A stretch of 64,000 nt of DNA from assembly GCA_034331105.1 (NCBI GenBank), contig JAXQGB010000011.1:248001-312000 (forward strand), read 5' to 3'. Position 1 is the first letter of the stretch. The number at the start of each line of letters is the position of its first letter. Position numbers and translations under genes: made by a program. Source of the stretch: Caenicola sp034331105. Lineage in GTDB: Bacteria; Synergistota; Synergistia; Synergistales; Synergistaceae. This document shows positions 42,439-50,294 of the stretch, piece by piece. Under the pieces are notes generated by a model, which was given only the letters and a program-made list of their open reading frames with translations, did no database searches and had not been told where the DNA came from.

Positions 42439-42443
42439 CGCCG

Positions 42444-43304
42444 TCACCACCCAAACAGACCCTTAGGTCTGATCATTATTACAACAAGATAGATCGCGAA
42501 GACCGCTACGTACTTTACGACCGCAGCTATGTAGAAACCGGCAAAGGATTCCACAAGTCCGATGAGCAGTGCCGCGAAGAGTGCTCCGGGAATGCTTCCA
42601 AAACCACCGAGCGCGACTACTACAAATGCGATGAGGCTGAAAAGGCTTCCGACTTCAGGATGCACTGCAAGATATGTAGTCATAAGTCCGCCCGCTACGC
42701 CAACACAGGCGCCGCCGATGCCAAAAACGAGCAGATAAATATTTTCCGTGTCGATTCCCATAAGCTCAGCTGCTTCCTTATCCATGGCAGTCGCCTGGAT
42801 GGCCCAGCCCACTCTCGTTTTTTTGATCAGCCAGTAAACGCCGAGGAGCACTGCCAGCGAGAAGACCGCCGTAACAAGCTGGGGGACGGAAACTATTGCT
42901 CCGGCGAAATGGAATGTCTTGCCTTCCATTATTGTGCCCGAGAGCAGACGGAAATTAGGGGTAAAACGATTCATGCAGAAATTTTTAAGGAGCATCGAAA
43001 GGCCGAATGTCGCAAGCAAGGGCGCCATAGCAGCTTTTCCAAGGCTGTTCTTGATGATCAGCCTGTACGTAAGAGCTCCGATAAGGAATAGGAATATTCC
43101 TCCGGCTACCCAGGAAAAGAGTGGGTCTATCCCAAGTATCTCCCCTATCCAGTAGCAGAGGTACATTGCAACCATAAGGAATTCTCCATGTGCAAAGTTT
43201 ATGACATCCATTACTCCCCACATCATACTGAGTCCCGCTGCGACAAGCGCATACAAAAGACCGCTGAGGATCCCGTCAATTAAAACCTGAACAAAGTTAC
43301 TCAC
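42444..43304 (-). CDS. livH: branched-chain amino-acid ABC transporter permease LivH
   Basis: Partner permease, 286 residues, eight or so hydrophobic helices. The N-terminal GILSGLLYALVAAGLSMMWG and VINFAHGEFLMVAMY are LivH signatures, and RVGWAIQATAMDKEAAELMGID is the ATPase-contact loop. It follows livK after a 72-base spacer carrying a strong hairpin, so less livH than livK message is expected. Confidence 0.96.
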   Translation of the reverse strand: MSNFVQVLIDGILSGLLYALVAAGLSMMWGVMDVINFAHGEFLMVAMYLCYWIGEILGIDPLFSWVAGGIFLFLIGALTYRLIIKNSLGKAAMAPLLATFGLSMLLKNFCMNRFTPNFRLLSGTIMEGKTFHFAGAIVSVPQLVTAVFSLAVLLGVYWLIKKTRVGWAIQATAMDKEAAELMGIDTENIYLLVFGIGGACVGVAGGLMTTYLAVHPEVGSLFSLIAFVVVALGGFGSIPGALFAALLIGLVESFAGFYIAAVVKYVAVFAIYLVVIMIRPKGLFGW

Positions 43305-43320
43305 TGTAAAAAACCTCCCT

Positions 43321-43352
43321 AAAAGAGGCGGGGCAATAGATCGCCCCGCCTC
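43321..43352 (-). terminator. partial terminator between livK and livH
   Basis: GAGGCGGGGC and GCCCCGCCTC form a perfect 10-bp stem with loop GATCTATT-like bases, followed by four T on the minus strand. In ABC operons such a hairpin behind the binding-protein gene lowers expression of the membrane parts or protects the upstream message. That role here is inferred. Confidence 0.78.
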
Positions 43353-43376
43353 ATAACGCCTAAGTTTATTGATAGA

Positions 43377-44642
43377 CTAGCGTTTGTCCCACGGGGTCAT
43401 GGGGAAAACAGGCTGCGCCTTCTGGTACTTGATCGGGAATACTGTCTTGTAATCCAGGTCCTTTATCTGTGTAATAACGCTGAGAGCATGGATGTTCTGT
43501 CCGCCGGGCTCAAATTTAACAGTTCCGCTGAGGGACATTACTGATGGGAATTCTTCTGTTCTGAGGATCTGGGCTACCTTTTCGGTATCGAGCGATCCGG
43601 CCTTTTCTATCGCCTGTGCGAGCACGAAGAGCATTACAGCTTCCTGGATCGAGTCGCTGTCGAATGGCTGGTTGCTTCTTGGGGTGTAGTATTTCTTCTC
43701 GATCTTTATCGCTTCAGGCATAAATGTTTTAGCAAGCTCCGGTGAATATCCCATTCCGCCCATGAAGTGGTTGCCATCTCCGGCAAGTTCCTTCTGGACA
43801 GCGGGGTTCTGATATCCGGTGCAGTAGTTGATCGCGATCTTCGGGAGCCAGTTTACCTGTTTCATTGTACGTACCCAGAGTGAATAGTCTCCGCCAAGAG
43901 CTGCGCCGAATACTGCATCGGGATTTGCTGCTTTGAGGGTCTGGACTTCACTGTTGAGGTTCGTTGCGCCGTTGTTGAAGGGAACGTCTGCTACGACCTT
44001 AAGTCCGGTGTGCTTTGCAGCCTTGTGGGCTTCTTCTGCAGCATGCTTACCGAACTCGGTGTTCTCGTAGATCAGTCCGAGGGTCTTGATGCCTGCGTTC
44101 TTTTCTTTGTTGAGGTATTCGATGTACTCAACGAATTCCTTTGATTCAATGGCGTCTGTCGGGGCATGACGGAAGAAATATTTGTAATCACGCTCTGTCA
44201 GTGCCGCAGAACTTGAGCATCCGCACATGAAGATCTTCTTTGCACGCTCGGCAACTGCGCTGGCCGGTTTAGTGGCAGAGCTGTTGTAAGAACCGATGAT
44301 CGCAAAGACTTTCTCCTGATTGTAGAGACGCTCTGCTTCAGATTTCGCAACGTCAGGTTTTCCCTGGTGGTCAGCCTTGACTATTTCGATCTTGTAACCG
44401 TTGAGAAGGCCTTCCTTCGCTGCAAGGGGAGCATTGATCTCCGGGTTCGCCTTGTTGATGACATCAGCTGCCGCAAGAACTGAATTTACGCAGTTCTGGC
44501 CTGAAACAGCCGCCGGACCGGTGAGGGGGAAGAGTGCGCCTATCTTGATGACCTTATCAGCTGCAAAAGCTGATGAACAGACCATCAAAGAGAGAGCAAG
44601 AACCAAAAGTACCGCGATCGTGGAACGCTTTCTGAGTTGCAT
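43377..44642 (-). CDS. livK: branched-chain amino-acid ABC transporter substrate-binding protein LivK
   Basis: Periplasmic binding protein of 421 residues. A signal peptide (about 1-28, ending Ala-Phe-Ala-Ala) is followed by the type I binding-protein fold: IKIGALFPLTGPAAVSGQN, FAIIGSYNSSATKPAS, FFRHAPTDAIESK, TLGLIYENTEFGKHAAEEA and DAVFGAALGG. The ligand could be Leu/Ile/Val or another amino acid; family members vary widely. The ribosome site AGGAGGTCG is strong. A consensus promoter and an 18-bp palindrome lie upstream. For an amino-acid fermenter this is probably a major uptake system. Confidence 0.94.
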   Translation of the reverse strand: MQLRKRSTIAVLLVLALSLMVCSSAFAADKVIKIGALFPLTGPAAVSGQNCVNSVLAAADVINKANPEINAPLAAKEGLLNGYKIEIVKADHQGKPDVAKSEAERLYNQEKVFAIIGSYNSSATKPASAVAERAKKIFMCGCSSSAALTERDYKYFFRHAPTDAIESKEFVEYIEYLNKEKNAGIKTLGLIYENTEFGKHAAEEAHKAAKHTGLKVVADVPFNNGATNLNSEVQTLKAANPDAVFGAALGGDYSLWVRTMKQVNWLPKIAINYCTGYQNPAVQKELAGDGNHFMGGMGYSPELAKTFMPEAIKIEKKYYTPRSNQPFDSDSIQEAVMLFVLAQAIEKAGSLDTEKVAQILRTEEFPSVMSLSGTVKFEPGGQNIHALSVITQIKDLDYKTVFPIKYQKAQPVFPMTPWDKR

Positions 44643-44679
44643 TGAAAATCGACCTCCTGTAATGATGATTAAGATACGT

Positions 44680-44697
44680 CACCAGAATTTTCTGGTG
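44680..44697. promoter_or_regulatory. 18-bp palindrome in the livK leader, operator candidate
   Basis: CACCAGAA-TT-TTCTGGTG has perfect 8-bp arms. It lies about ten bases downstream of the predicted livK transcription start and 30 bases before the ATG, so it could be a repressor site or fold into a hairpin at the 5' end of the mRNA. The protein that would bind is unknown. Confidence 0.55.
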
Positions 44698-44713
44698 TAT
44701 CAGTGACCAAATG

Positions 44714-44743
44714 ATTATAGTTAATCAACTAACAAGATGTCAA
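44714..44743 (-). promoter_or_regulatory. livK promoter
   Basis: Minus-strand TTGACA (44743-44738) and TATAAT (44719-44714), both perfect, with an 18-base spacer. Start expected near 44707. Confidence 0.82.
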
Positions 44744-44894
44744 TTTTTTGTCATATTTCACATTTGTTGTAACCCACTTCAAAGTCTTCCGGCAGAAAGG
44801 ATGACTAACATTTTTTTAAAATACCGTATTTTCGTTTCAGTACCGGATTTCCTTATTTTTTTGTGTTTCAATAAGATGCGAAGCTAAATTAATG

Positions 44895-44923
44895 TTGACA
44901 TTTATTTTATTGAGGAATATATT
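44895..44923 (+). promoter_or_regulatory. pur operon promoter
   Basis: TTGACA (44895-44900), 17 bases, TATATT (44918-44923). A perfect 10-bp palindrome ACCAGCTGGT (44928-44937) covers the expected start site and may be an operator. The leader to purS is only about 55 bases, too short for a purine riboswitch. Confidence 0.72.
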
Positions 44924-44983
44924 ATGAACCAGCTGGTGGACAATTTTTACTAAACTAACAAACAACTTAAGGAGGCCGACTGT

Positions 44984-45241
44984 ATGATCTTTCAGGCTGA
45001 AGTGCTAATAACACCACGCGAAGGTGTACTGGATACACAGGGAAAAGCGGTGGAAAAAACGCTGACCCACCTGGGATACAAAGGATTAGACGAGGTAAGG
45101 GTGGGTAAAATAGTAACGATGAAACTGGAAGCGGACAGTGAGCAGGAGGCAATAAAAGAACTCGAATCTATGTGTTCCGATCTTCTGTGCAACGATCTTA
45201 TAGAGACCTTTAATATATCAGTCAAGGAAACAGGGCGATGA
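44984..45241 (+). CDS. purS: FGAM synthase subunit PurS
   Basis: Small subunit that couples PurQ and PurL. The 85-residue product has the usual 'VLITPREGVLDTQGKAVEKTLTHLGY' start and 'VRVGKIVTMKLEAD' strand. AAGGAGG stands 9 bases ahead of the ATG. It overlaps purQ by four bases (ATGA). Its presence shows the organism uses the three-part PurS/Q/L enzyme, not the large fused PurL. Confidence 0.95.
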   Translation: MIFQAEVLITPREGVLDTQGKAVEKTLTHLGYKGLDEVRVGKIVTMKLEADSEQEAIKELESMCSDLLCNDLIETFNISVKETGR

Positions 45242-45951
45242 AAACTGCTGTAGTTGTCTTTCCCGGGAGCAATTGTGACAGGGATGTCCAGCGCGCTGTC
45301 AGTGAATCAATGAAAACAGCCGTGGACATGGTATGGCACGAAGAAGAAAGCTTCAGCGGGCAGCCGGACCTTGTGATCCTGCCCGGAGGCTTTTCATACG
45401 GGGACTATCTCCGTTCCGGGGCGATGGCAGCAAGATCACCCATCATCAAAGCTGTGAAGGAACATGCGGCCCGAGGCGGACTTCTGCTCGGCATATGCAA
45501 CGGATTCCAGATACTTACAGAGACAAAGATGCTGCCCGGCGCACTCCTTCCAAACACTTCGCTTACCTTTATATGCAGCAGGTGCTATGTTCGGGTCGAA
45601 CAGACCGATAATAAATTCACCTCAGGCCTTAATAAGGGAGAGGTGCTCCAGTTTCCGATAGCTCACCACGAAGGACTCTTTTTCCTCCCTGATAACGAGC
45701 TGAAAAAACTTGAAGACGCAGGACGCGTAGTCTTCAGGTATGCAGACCCCGATACCGGAAAAGCAGGCGCGGAATACGCACCTAACGGCGCATTGAACGG
45801 CATAGCCGGAATATGCAGTGAAAAAGGAAACATACTCGGACTGATGCCTCATCCCGAACGTGCCACGATCCCTCATCTTAACGGCGGGACAGACGGGATC
45901 AGGTTCTGGGATTCAATAGCAAAGGCTTTCAAAGAAAGGGGTGCATGCTGA
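45238..45951 (+). CDS. purQ: FGAM synthase glutaminase subunit PurQ
   Basis: Class I glutamine amidotransferase supplying ammonia to PurL. The nucleophile is in LLGICNGFQILTE, and the His-Glu pair is in GLMPHPERA. The N-terminal VVVFPGSNCDRD and ILPGGFSYGDYLRSGAMAA are family signatures. The 237-residue length is typical. Confidence 0.96.
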   Translation: MKTAVVVFPGSNCDRDVQRAVSESMKTAVDMVWHEEESFSGQPDLVILPGGFSYGDYLRSGAMAARSPIIKAVKEHAARGGLLLGICNGFQILTETKMLPGALLPNTSLTFICSRCYVRVEQTDNKFTSGLNKGEVLQFPIAHHEGLFFLPDNELKKLEDAGRVVFRYADPDTGKAGAEYAPNGALNGIAGICSEKGNILGLMPHPERATIPHLNGGTDGIRFWDSIAKAFKERGAC

Positions 45952-48104
45952 TGGACTATAAAAGCGCCGGTCTTTCAGACTCGGAATATAAACGCATAAA
46001 TGAACTTCTTGAAAGGGAACCCAACCCCCTCGAGACGCAGCTGATCGGGGTAATGTGGTCAGAACACTGCAGCTACAAATCCACCAAGAGGCTTCTTAAG
46101 ACATACCCTTCGAAGGGGAAATACGTTCTCCAGGGGCAGGGAGAAAACGCCGGGGTCGTTGATATGGGAGAGGGATGGGGCTTTGCATTCAAAGTCGAGA
46201 GCCACAACCACCCATCCGCAGTAGCTCCTTTCCAGGGAGCTGCTACCGGTGTAGGCGGCATTATCAGGGACATAATAGCCATGGGTGCCAGGCCTTCGGT
46301 CTCTATGGACGGACTGTTCTTCGGAGACCCTTCACTTAAAAAAACAGAGAACCTCTCCAAGGGCATAGTTGAGGGGATAGGGGCATACGGCAATGCAGTC
46401 GGAGTACCCATTATAGGAGGAAAGACATTCTACTCACCCTGCTACACGGACAACCCACTTGTAAACGCTTTCAGCGCGGGGTTCGTCCGTCTTGACAAGA
46501 TGGCAAGCTCACAGACAGCCAAAAAGGGTGACCTTGCAGTGCTCCTGGGCTCTAAGACAGGACGTGACGGGATCGCAGGCGCTTCATTTGCTTCCCGTGA
46601 ACTTGATGAGGACTCAAAAGCAAGCAAGCCCCAGATACAGATAGGCGACCCATTTGAAGAAAAACTGCTTATTGAATGCTGCATGGACCTTCTCGACAAA
46701 GGCTTTATCGCATCTATGCAGGACATGGGCGCCGCAGGCATCCTCTCATCTTCAAGCGAGATAGCCCACAAGAGCGGATGCGGCATAGACATAACCGTTG
46801 AAAAGATCCCTCTCAGGGAAAAGGGAATGGCTCCGTGGGAGATATTCCTATCCGAGTCACAGGAGCGCATGCTTCTGATAGTTGAAGAAGACAAGCTTGA
46901 TCCTGTCTTCGCTTTGGCCGCTCATTACGGACTGGACTGCGCAGTAGTCGGAATGATGACTGATTCGCACCGTTACAGGGTCTATGAAAATGGTGAACTT
47001 ATCGCTGACCTTCCTACATCCATTCTGGGCGACACACCGGAAGTGATATGGCCGTCAGAAGAACCTGCAGATATCAAGGAAAGAGGCACAATAAACATAT
47101 CTTCCCTTATTTCAAAAGATCCTGAGACTGACCTCCTCTCCCTTATCAGCTGCCCAAACGGAAGAAGCAAGCATAAGATATGGGAGCAGTATGACTCAAT
47201 GGTCCAGCTGCATACTATTGATGGGCCCGGATCGCCGGTCGCGGCAGTCGAGGTCCCGGAGACTGAAAGAGCATGCCTGCTTACTATGGAGGCAGAGCCA
47301 GACAAATGCTGGACAGATCCTTACACGGGAGCTTCCGAAACGATGGCCCTCTCTCTGAGGGGACTATGGATCTCTGGAGCAGAAGTGCTGGGAATGACTA
47401 ACTGCCTCAACTTTGCCTCTCCGGAGGCACCTGAGAAATTCTATGAACTTGAACAGTCCATCAAGGGGCTGGCAGACACATGCAGAAGCCTTGACTGCCC
47501 GGTAGTTTCAGGAAACGTGAGCCTCTACAACGAGACAGCAAGCGGACAGATCTACCCCACTCCCCTTGTGGTGACTGCCGGACTTCTTAAAGACAGAAAG
47601 ATACGTCTTGCATCAGGAAATGCGGGTACCGGCGACATACTCTACATCGTTGGGGATCTTTGCGGTTCGCTGGGGGCTTCTCGATACCAGGTAATGAAAA
47701 ACGGCAAACCGGCCGGCAAAACTGTCAGGCCTGATCATGATAAGGAAAAGTCATTCCGGGAAAGGGCGATGAAAACTGCTGCTGACGGAGCCGCGTCTTC
47801 CGGACGGGCTGTCGCCGGCGGAGGCATTGCAGTTGCACTTGCAAACGAGGCAATAGCTTCAGGCAGGGGGATCAATGTCGAAATTAGCTCATCTCTGACC
47901 GCAGAAGAGCTCCTCTTTTCAGAAGGAGGAGCACGAGCCATTTATGCCATTCCCAAAGAAACAGCTCCTTCTTTTGAAAAGATATGGGAAGGTTTTCCCT
48001 GCAAAAAGATCGGAACTGTCGGGGGAGAAAAATTTGAATGGAAAGATATGTTCAGCCTTGATCTCTCAAAACTGAAAAAGGCCTTCACGGAGGGCTGTTT
48101 CTAA
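45951..48104 (+). CDS. purL: FGAM synthase large subunit PurL
   Basis: ATP-dependent amidation of FGAR, the fourth step. This is the small PurL (about 717 residues). MWSEHCSYKSTKRLL, FKVESHNHPSAVAPFQGAATGVGG and SMQDMGAAGILSSSSEIA are diagnostic, and the second half-repeat has TNCLNFASPE and VSGNVSLYNET. I use the ATG at 45951, overlapping the purQ stop (TGATG); an ATG six bases earlier is nearly as good. Confidence 0.96.
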   Translation: MDYKSAGLSDSEYKRINELLEREPNPLETQLIGVMWSEHCSYKSTKRLLKTYPSKGKYVLQGQGENAGVVDMGEGWGFAFKVESHNHPSAVAPFQGAATGVGGIIRDIIAMGARPSVSMDGLFFGDPSLKKTENLSKGIVEGIGAYGNAVGVPIIGGKTFYSPCYTDNPLVNAFSAGFVRLDKMASSQTAKKGDLAVLLGSKTGRDGIAGASFASRELDEDSKASKPQIQIGDPFEEKLLIECCMDLLDKGFIASMQDMGAAGILSSSSEIAHKSGCGIDITVEKIPLREKGMAPWEIFLSESQERMLLIVEEDKLDPVFALAAHYGLDCAVVGMMTDSHRYRVYENGELIADLPTSILGDTPEVIWPSEEPADIKERGTINISSLISKDPETDLLSLISCPNGRSKHKIWEQYDSMVQLHTIDGPGSPVAAVEVPETERACLLTMEAEPDKCWTDPYTGASETMALSLRGLWISGAEVLGMTNCLNFASPEAPEKFYELEQSIKGLADTCRSLDCPVVSGNVSLYNETASGQIYPTPLVVTAGLLKDRKIRLASGNAGTGDILYIVGDLCGSLGASRYQVMKNGKPAGKTVRPDHDKEKSFRERAMKTAADGAASSGRAVAGGGIAVALANEAIASGRGINVEISSSLTAEELLFSEGGARAIYAIPKETAPSFEKIWEGFPCKKIGTVGGEKFEWKDMFSLDLSKLKKAFTEGCF

Positions 48105-48106
48105 AA

Positions 48107-49477
48107 ATGTGTGGCGTTTTCGGCGCTTACAGCATGAACGGCGCCTCAGTGCTTGAGGATGTCTATCTTGGTCTCTGCGCACTTCAGCACAGGGGCCAGC
48201 TTTCTGCCGGCGTTGCATGGATCGAGGATGGGACCGTAAACATAAAGAAGGGGATGGGCCTGGTCCATGAAGCACTTAGCCAGAACTGTCTTTCACACAT
48301 ACATGCAGATACTGCGATAGGACATGTAAGGTATGCAACGGCGGGAGGCACCCGGATAGAAGACTGCCAACCCATAGGAGCAAATTATTCACAGGGTCCT
48401 GTCGCCATTGCCCATAACGGAAACCTCACTAACGCCCATGGCCTCAGCGGTTATCTTGAAAACAGGGGCGCCATATTCCACACATCATCCGACACGGAGA
48501 CCATCCTTCAGCTTATGGCCCACCAACCCGGAGTTGTCCAGCTGGAAGCCCTTGAAAAGTCGCTGGCGAAGATCCAGGGGGCTTACAGCCTGGCGGTACT
48601 CTTTGACGGATGCCTCATAGCCGCAAGGGATCCCTGGGGTTTCAGGCCTCTGATCATAGGTCAGAGAGATGAGACTATCTACGTAGCATCAGAGTCATGC
48701 GCTCTGGACATACTTGGGGCTGAGATAGTCCGGGATGTTGAGCCCGGCGAGATACTTGTCATAGACAGAAGAGGCATGATATCCCGAAAACTCCCTGCAA
48801 GCCCGCCCAAAAGATGCCACTGCTCTTTTGAGTATGTCTATTTTGCACGTCCTGACAGCGTTATAGACGGCAGATCCGTTTACAGGGCAAGAAAAGAACT
48901 GGGTGTCAAACTGGCCGAAACTGCTGTACCGGAAAATTCCGTCGTCACAGGGATGCCGGACAGCGGCACACTGGCAGCCTTGGGATACGCACAGAAGTCA
49001 TCACTTCCCTTCGAGATGGGGATCGTGAGGAACAGGTATGTGGGCAGGACATTCATACAGCCCACCCAGCTCGTTAGAGAAATAGGGGTCAAGATAAAGC
49101 TTAACCCACAGCGTACAGCATTTATAGATAGGGAGGCTGTGGTGGTGGATGACTCTCTTGTCCGTGGAACGACAGCGGGGAGGATCGTATCCATGATAAG
49201 GGAGAGTGGAGCAAAAAAAGTCCACCTGCGCATAGCATCACCTCCCGTTTGTTTCCCATGTTATTACGGGATAGACACGCCAAGTTCAGATGAACTGGCG
49301 GCGGCGCAAATGGACATACCCACCTTGTGCAAAAAGATAGGGGCGGACTCCCTTGAATACCTGACCTGCGAACAGCTCAGGAATGCTATAGGGCTTCCTT
49401 CGTCAGAACTCTGCACAGCCTGCTTTGACGGCAGCTACCTTGAGAATGAGGATTACTCCGATCTTCTGGAGGTCTGA
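48107..49477 (+). CDS. purF: amidophosphoribosyltransferase PurF (complete copy)
   Basis: First committed step: PRPP plus glutamine to phosphoribosylamine. The glutaminase half is complete: Cys2 (MCGVFG), HVRYATAG (73-80) and HNGNLTN (103-109). The PRTase half has VVVDDSLVRGTT (345-356) and NRYVGRTFIQPTQ. Four Cys at 239, 385, 436 and 439 match the [4Fe-4S] ligands of Bacillus PurF. There is no propeptide ahead of the Cys, only Met. One departure is HRGQL where Glu or Asp is usual. The ribosome site GGAGGG lies 12-13 bases upstream, rather far. A second copy follows purC. Confidence 0.95.
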   Translation: MCGVFGAYSMNGASVLEDVYLGLCALQHRGQLSAGVAWIEDGTVNIKKGMGLVHEALSQNCLSHIHADTAIGHVRYATAGGTRIEDCQPIGANYSQGPVAIAHNGNLTNAHGLSGYLENRGAIFHTSSDTETILQLMAHQPGVVQLEALEKSLAKIQGAYSLAVLFDGCLIAARDPWGFRPLIIGQRDETIYVASESCALDILGAEIVRDVEPGEILVIDRRGMISRKLPASPPKRCHCSFEYVYFARPDSVIDGRSVYRARKELGVKLAETAVPENSVVTGMPDSGTLAALGYAQKSSLPFEMGIVRNRYVGRTFIQPTQLVREIGVKIKLNPQRTAFIDREAVVVDDSLVRGTTAGRIVSMIRESGAKKVHLRIASPPVCFPCYYGIDTPSSDELAAAQMDIPTLCKKIGADSLEYLTCEQLRNAIGLPSSELCTACFDGSYLENEDYSDLLEV

Positions 49478-49576
49478 TCAAACCCTGGGCCACCGTCTGC
49501 CGGCAGTTCAGGGTAAAAACAACAAGACGTGTATAACGAAAAACTCTGCACATAAAAATCTTTGGAGGTGCTTGAA

Positions 49577-50290
49577 ATGGAATTGAATAAAAAGGATTTC
49601 ATATATGAAGGCAAGGCAAAGAGACTCTACACTACAGATGATCCGGATCTTGTAATAGTGGAATACAAGGACAGCTTCACCGCTTTCAACGGAGAGAAGA
49701 AGGCGACAATGAGCGGCAAAGGCCAGCTCAACAACAAAATAAGCTCAAAGCTTTTCGGGTATCTAAAATCAAAAGGCATAGATTCACATTTCGTCAGACA
49801 GATCGACGATGTTCATCAGATCGTGACCAGAGTTTCCATCGTCCCCCTTGAAGTCATCGTGAGGAACATCACTACAGGATCACTCTGCAAGAGGCTGGGC
49901 GTTAAGGAAGGCATGGTACTTCCCCGCCCTCTCGTAGAGTTCTGCTACAAAAACGATGAGCTGGGTGATCCCATTGTCCTCGAGGATCATGCGATCCTTT
50001 TCGGATGGGCGACAGAGGAAGAGATCGCAAAGATCAAAGATATTTCACTGAAGGTAAACTCCGTTCTGAAAGAATATTTTGCAGAAAAGGGCATCGTCCT
50101 GGTCGACTTCAAGCTTGAATTCGGCAAAGACTCAAAAGGAAACCTCATGCTTGCCGATGAAATTTCACCCGACACCTGCAGATTCTGGGACAGCTCTACG
50201 GGAGACCGCCTCGATAAGGACCGCTTCCGTAAAGACCTGGGGAACGTCCTGGGCGCATACGAAGAGATCTGGAAGAGGATATCAGCGTAA
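49577..50290 (+). CDS. purC: SAICAR synthetase PurC
   Basis: Adds aspartate to CAIR. FIYEGKAKRLYTTDDPD, VEYKDSFTAFNGEKKA and the DEISPDTCRFWD segment are diagnostic. The ATG at 49577 follows GGAGGTG by seven bases; an ATG five codons upstream lies before that ribosome site and is rejected. A 99-base spacer from purF contains a hairpin (ACCCTG 49482-49487 with CAGGGT 49509-49514). purC divides the two purF copies. Confidence 0.95.
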   Translation: MELNKKDFIYEGKAKRLYTTDDPDLVIVEYKDSFTAFNGEKKATMSGKGQLNNKISSKLFGYLKSKGIDSHFVRQIDDVHQIVTRVSIVPLEVIVRNITTGSLCKRLGVKEGMVLPRPLVEFCYKNDELGDPIVLEDHAILFGWATEEEIAKIKDISLKVNSVLKEYFAEKGIVLVDFKLEFGKDSKGNLMLADEISPDTCRFWDSSTGDRLDKDRFRKDLGNVLGAYEEIWKRISA

Positions 50291-50294
50291 AAAG

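Larger units (their letters stand above)
44643..44983. promoter_or_regulatory. divergent liv/pur control region
   Basis: A 341-base A+T-rich interval with no gene. It holds the livK promoter and palindrome on its left side and the purS promoter on its right. The middle (about 44750-44890) contains several T runs and a loosely palindromic CCGTA...TACCGG pair (44824-44846), but no recognisable riboswitch, T-box or small RNA. Confidence 0.7.

Noticed and set aside
44924..44983. Purine riboswitch upstream of purS
   Set aside because: The leader is only about 55 bases and lacks the conserved junction bases and pairing arms of purine, PRPP or ZTP riboswitches.
50079..50294. N-terminal extension of the second PurF into purC
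   Set aside because: The extra 72 residues are an out-of-frame reading of purC with low-complexity sequence; homology begins at the ATG at 50295.
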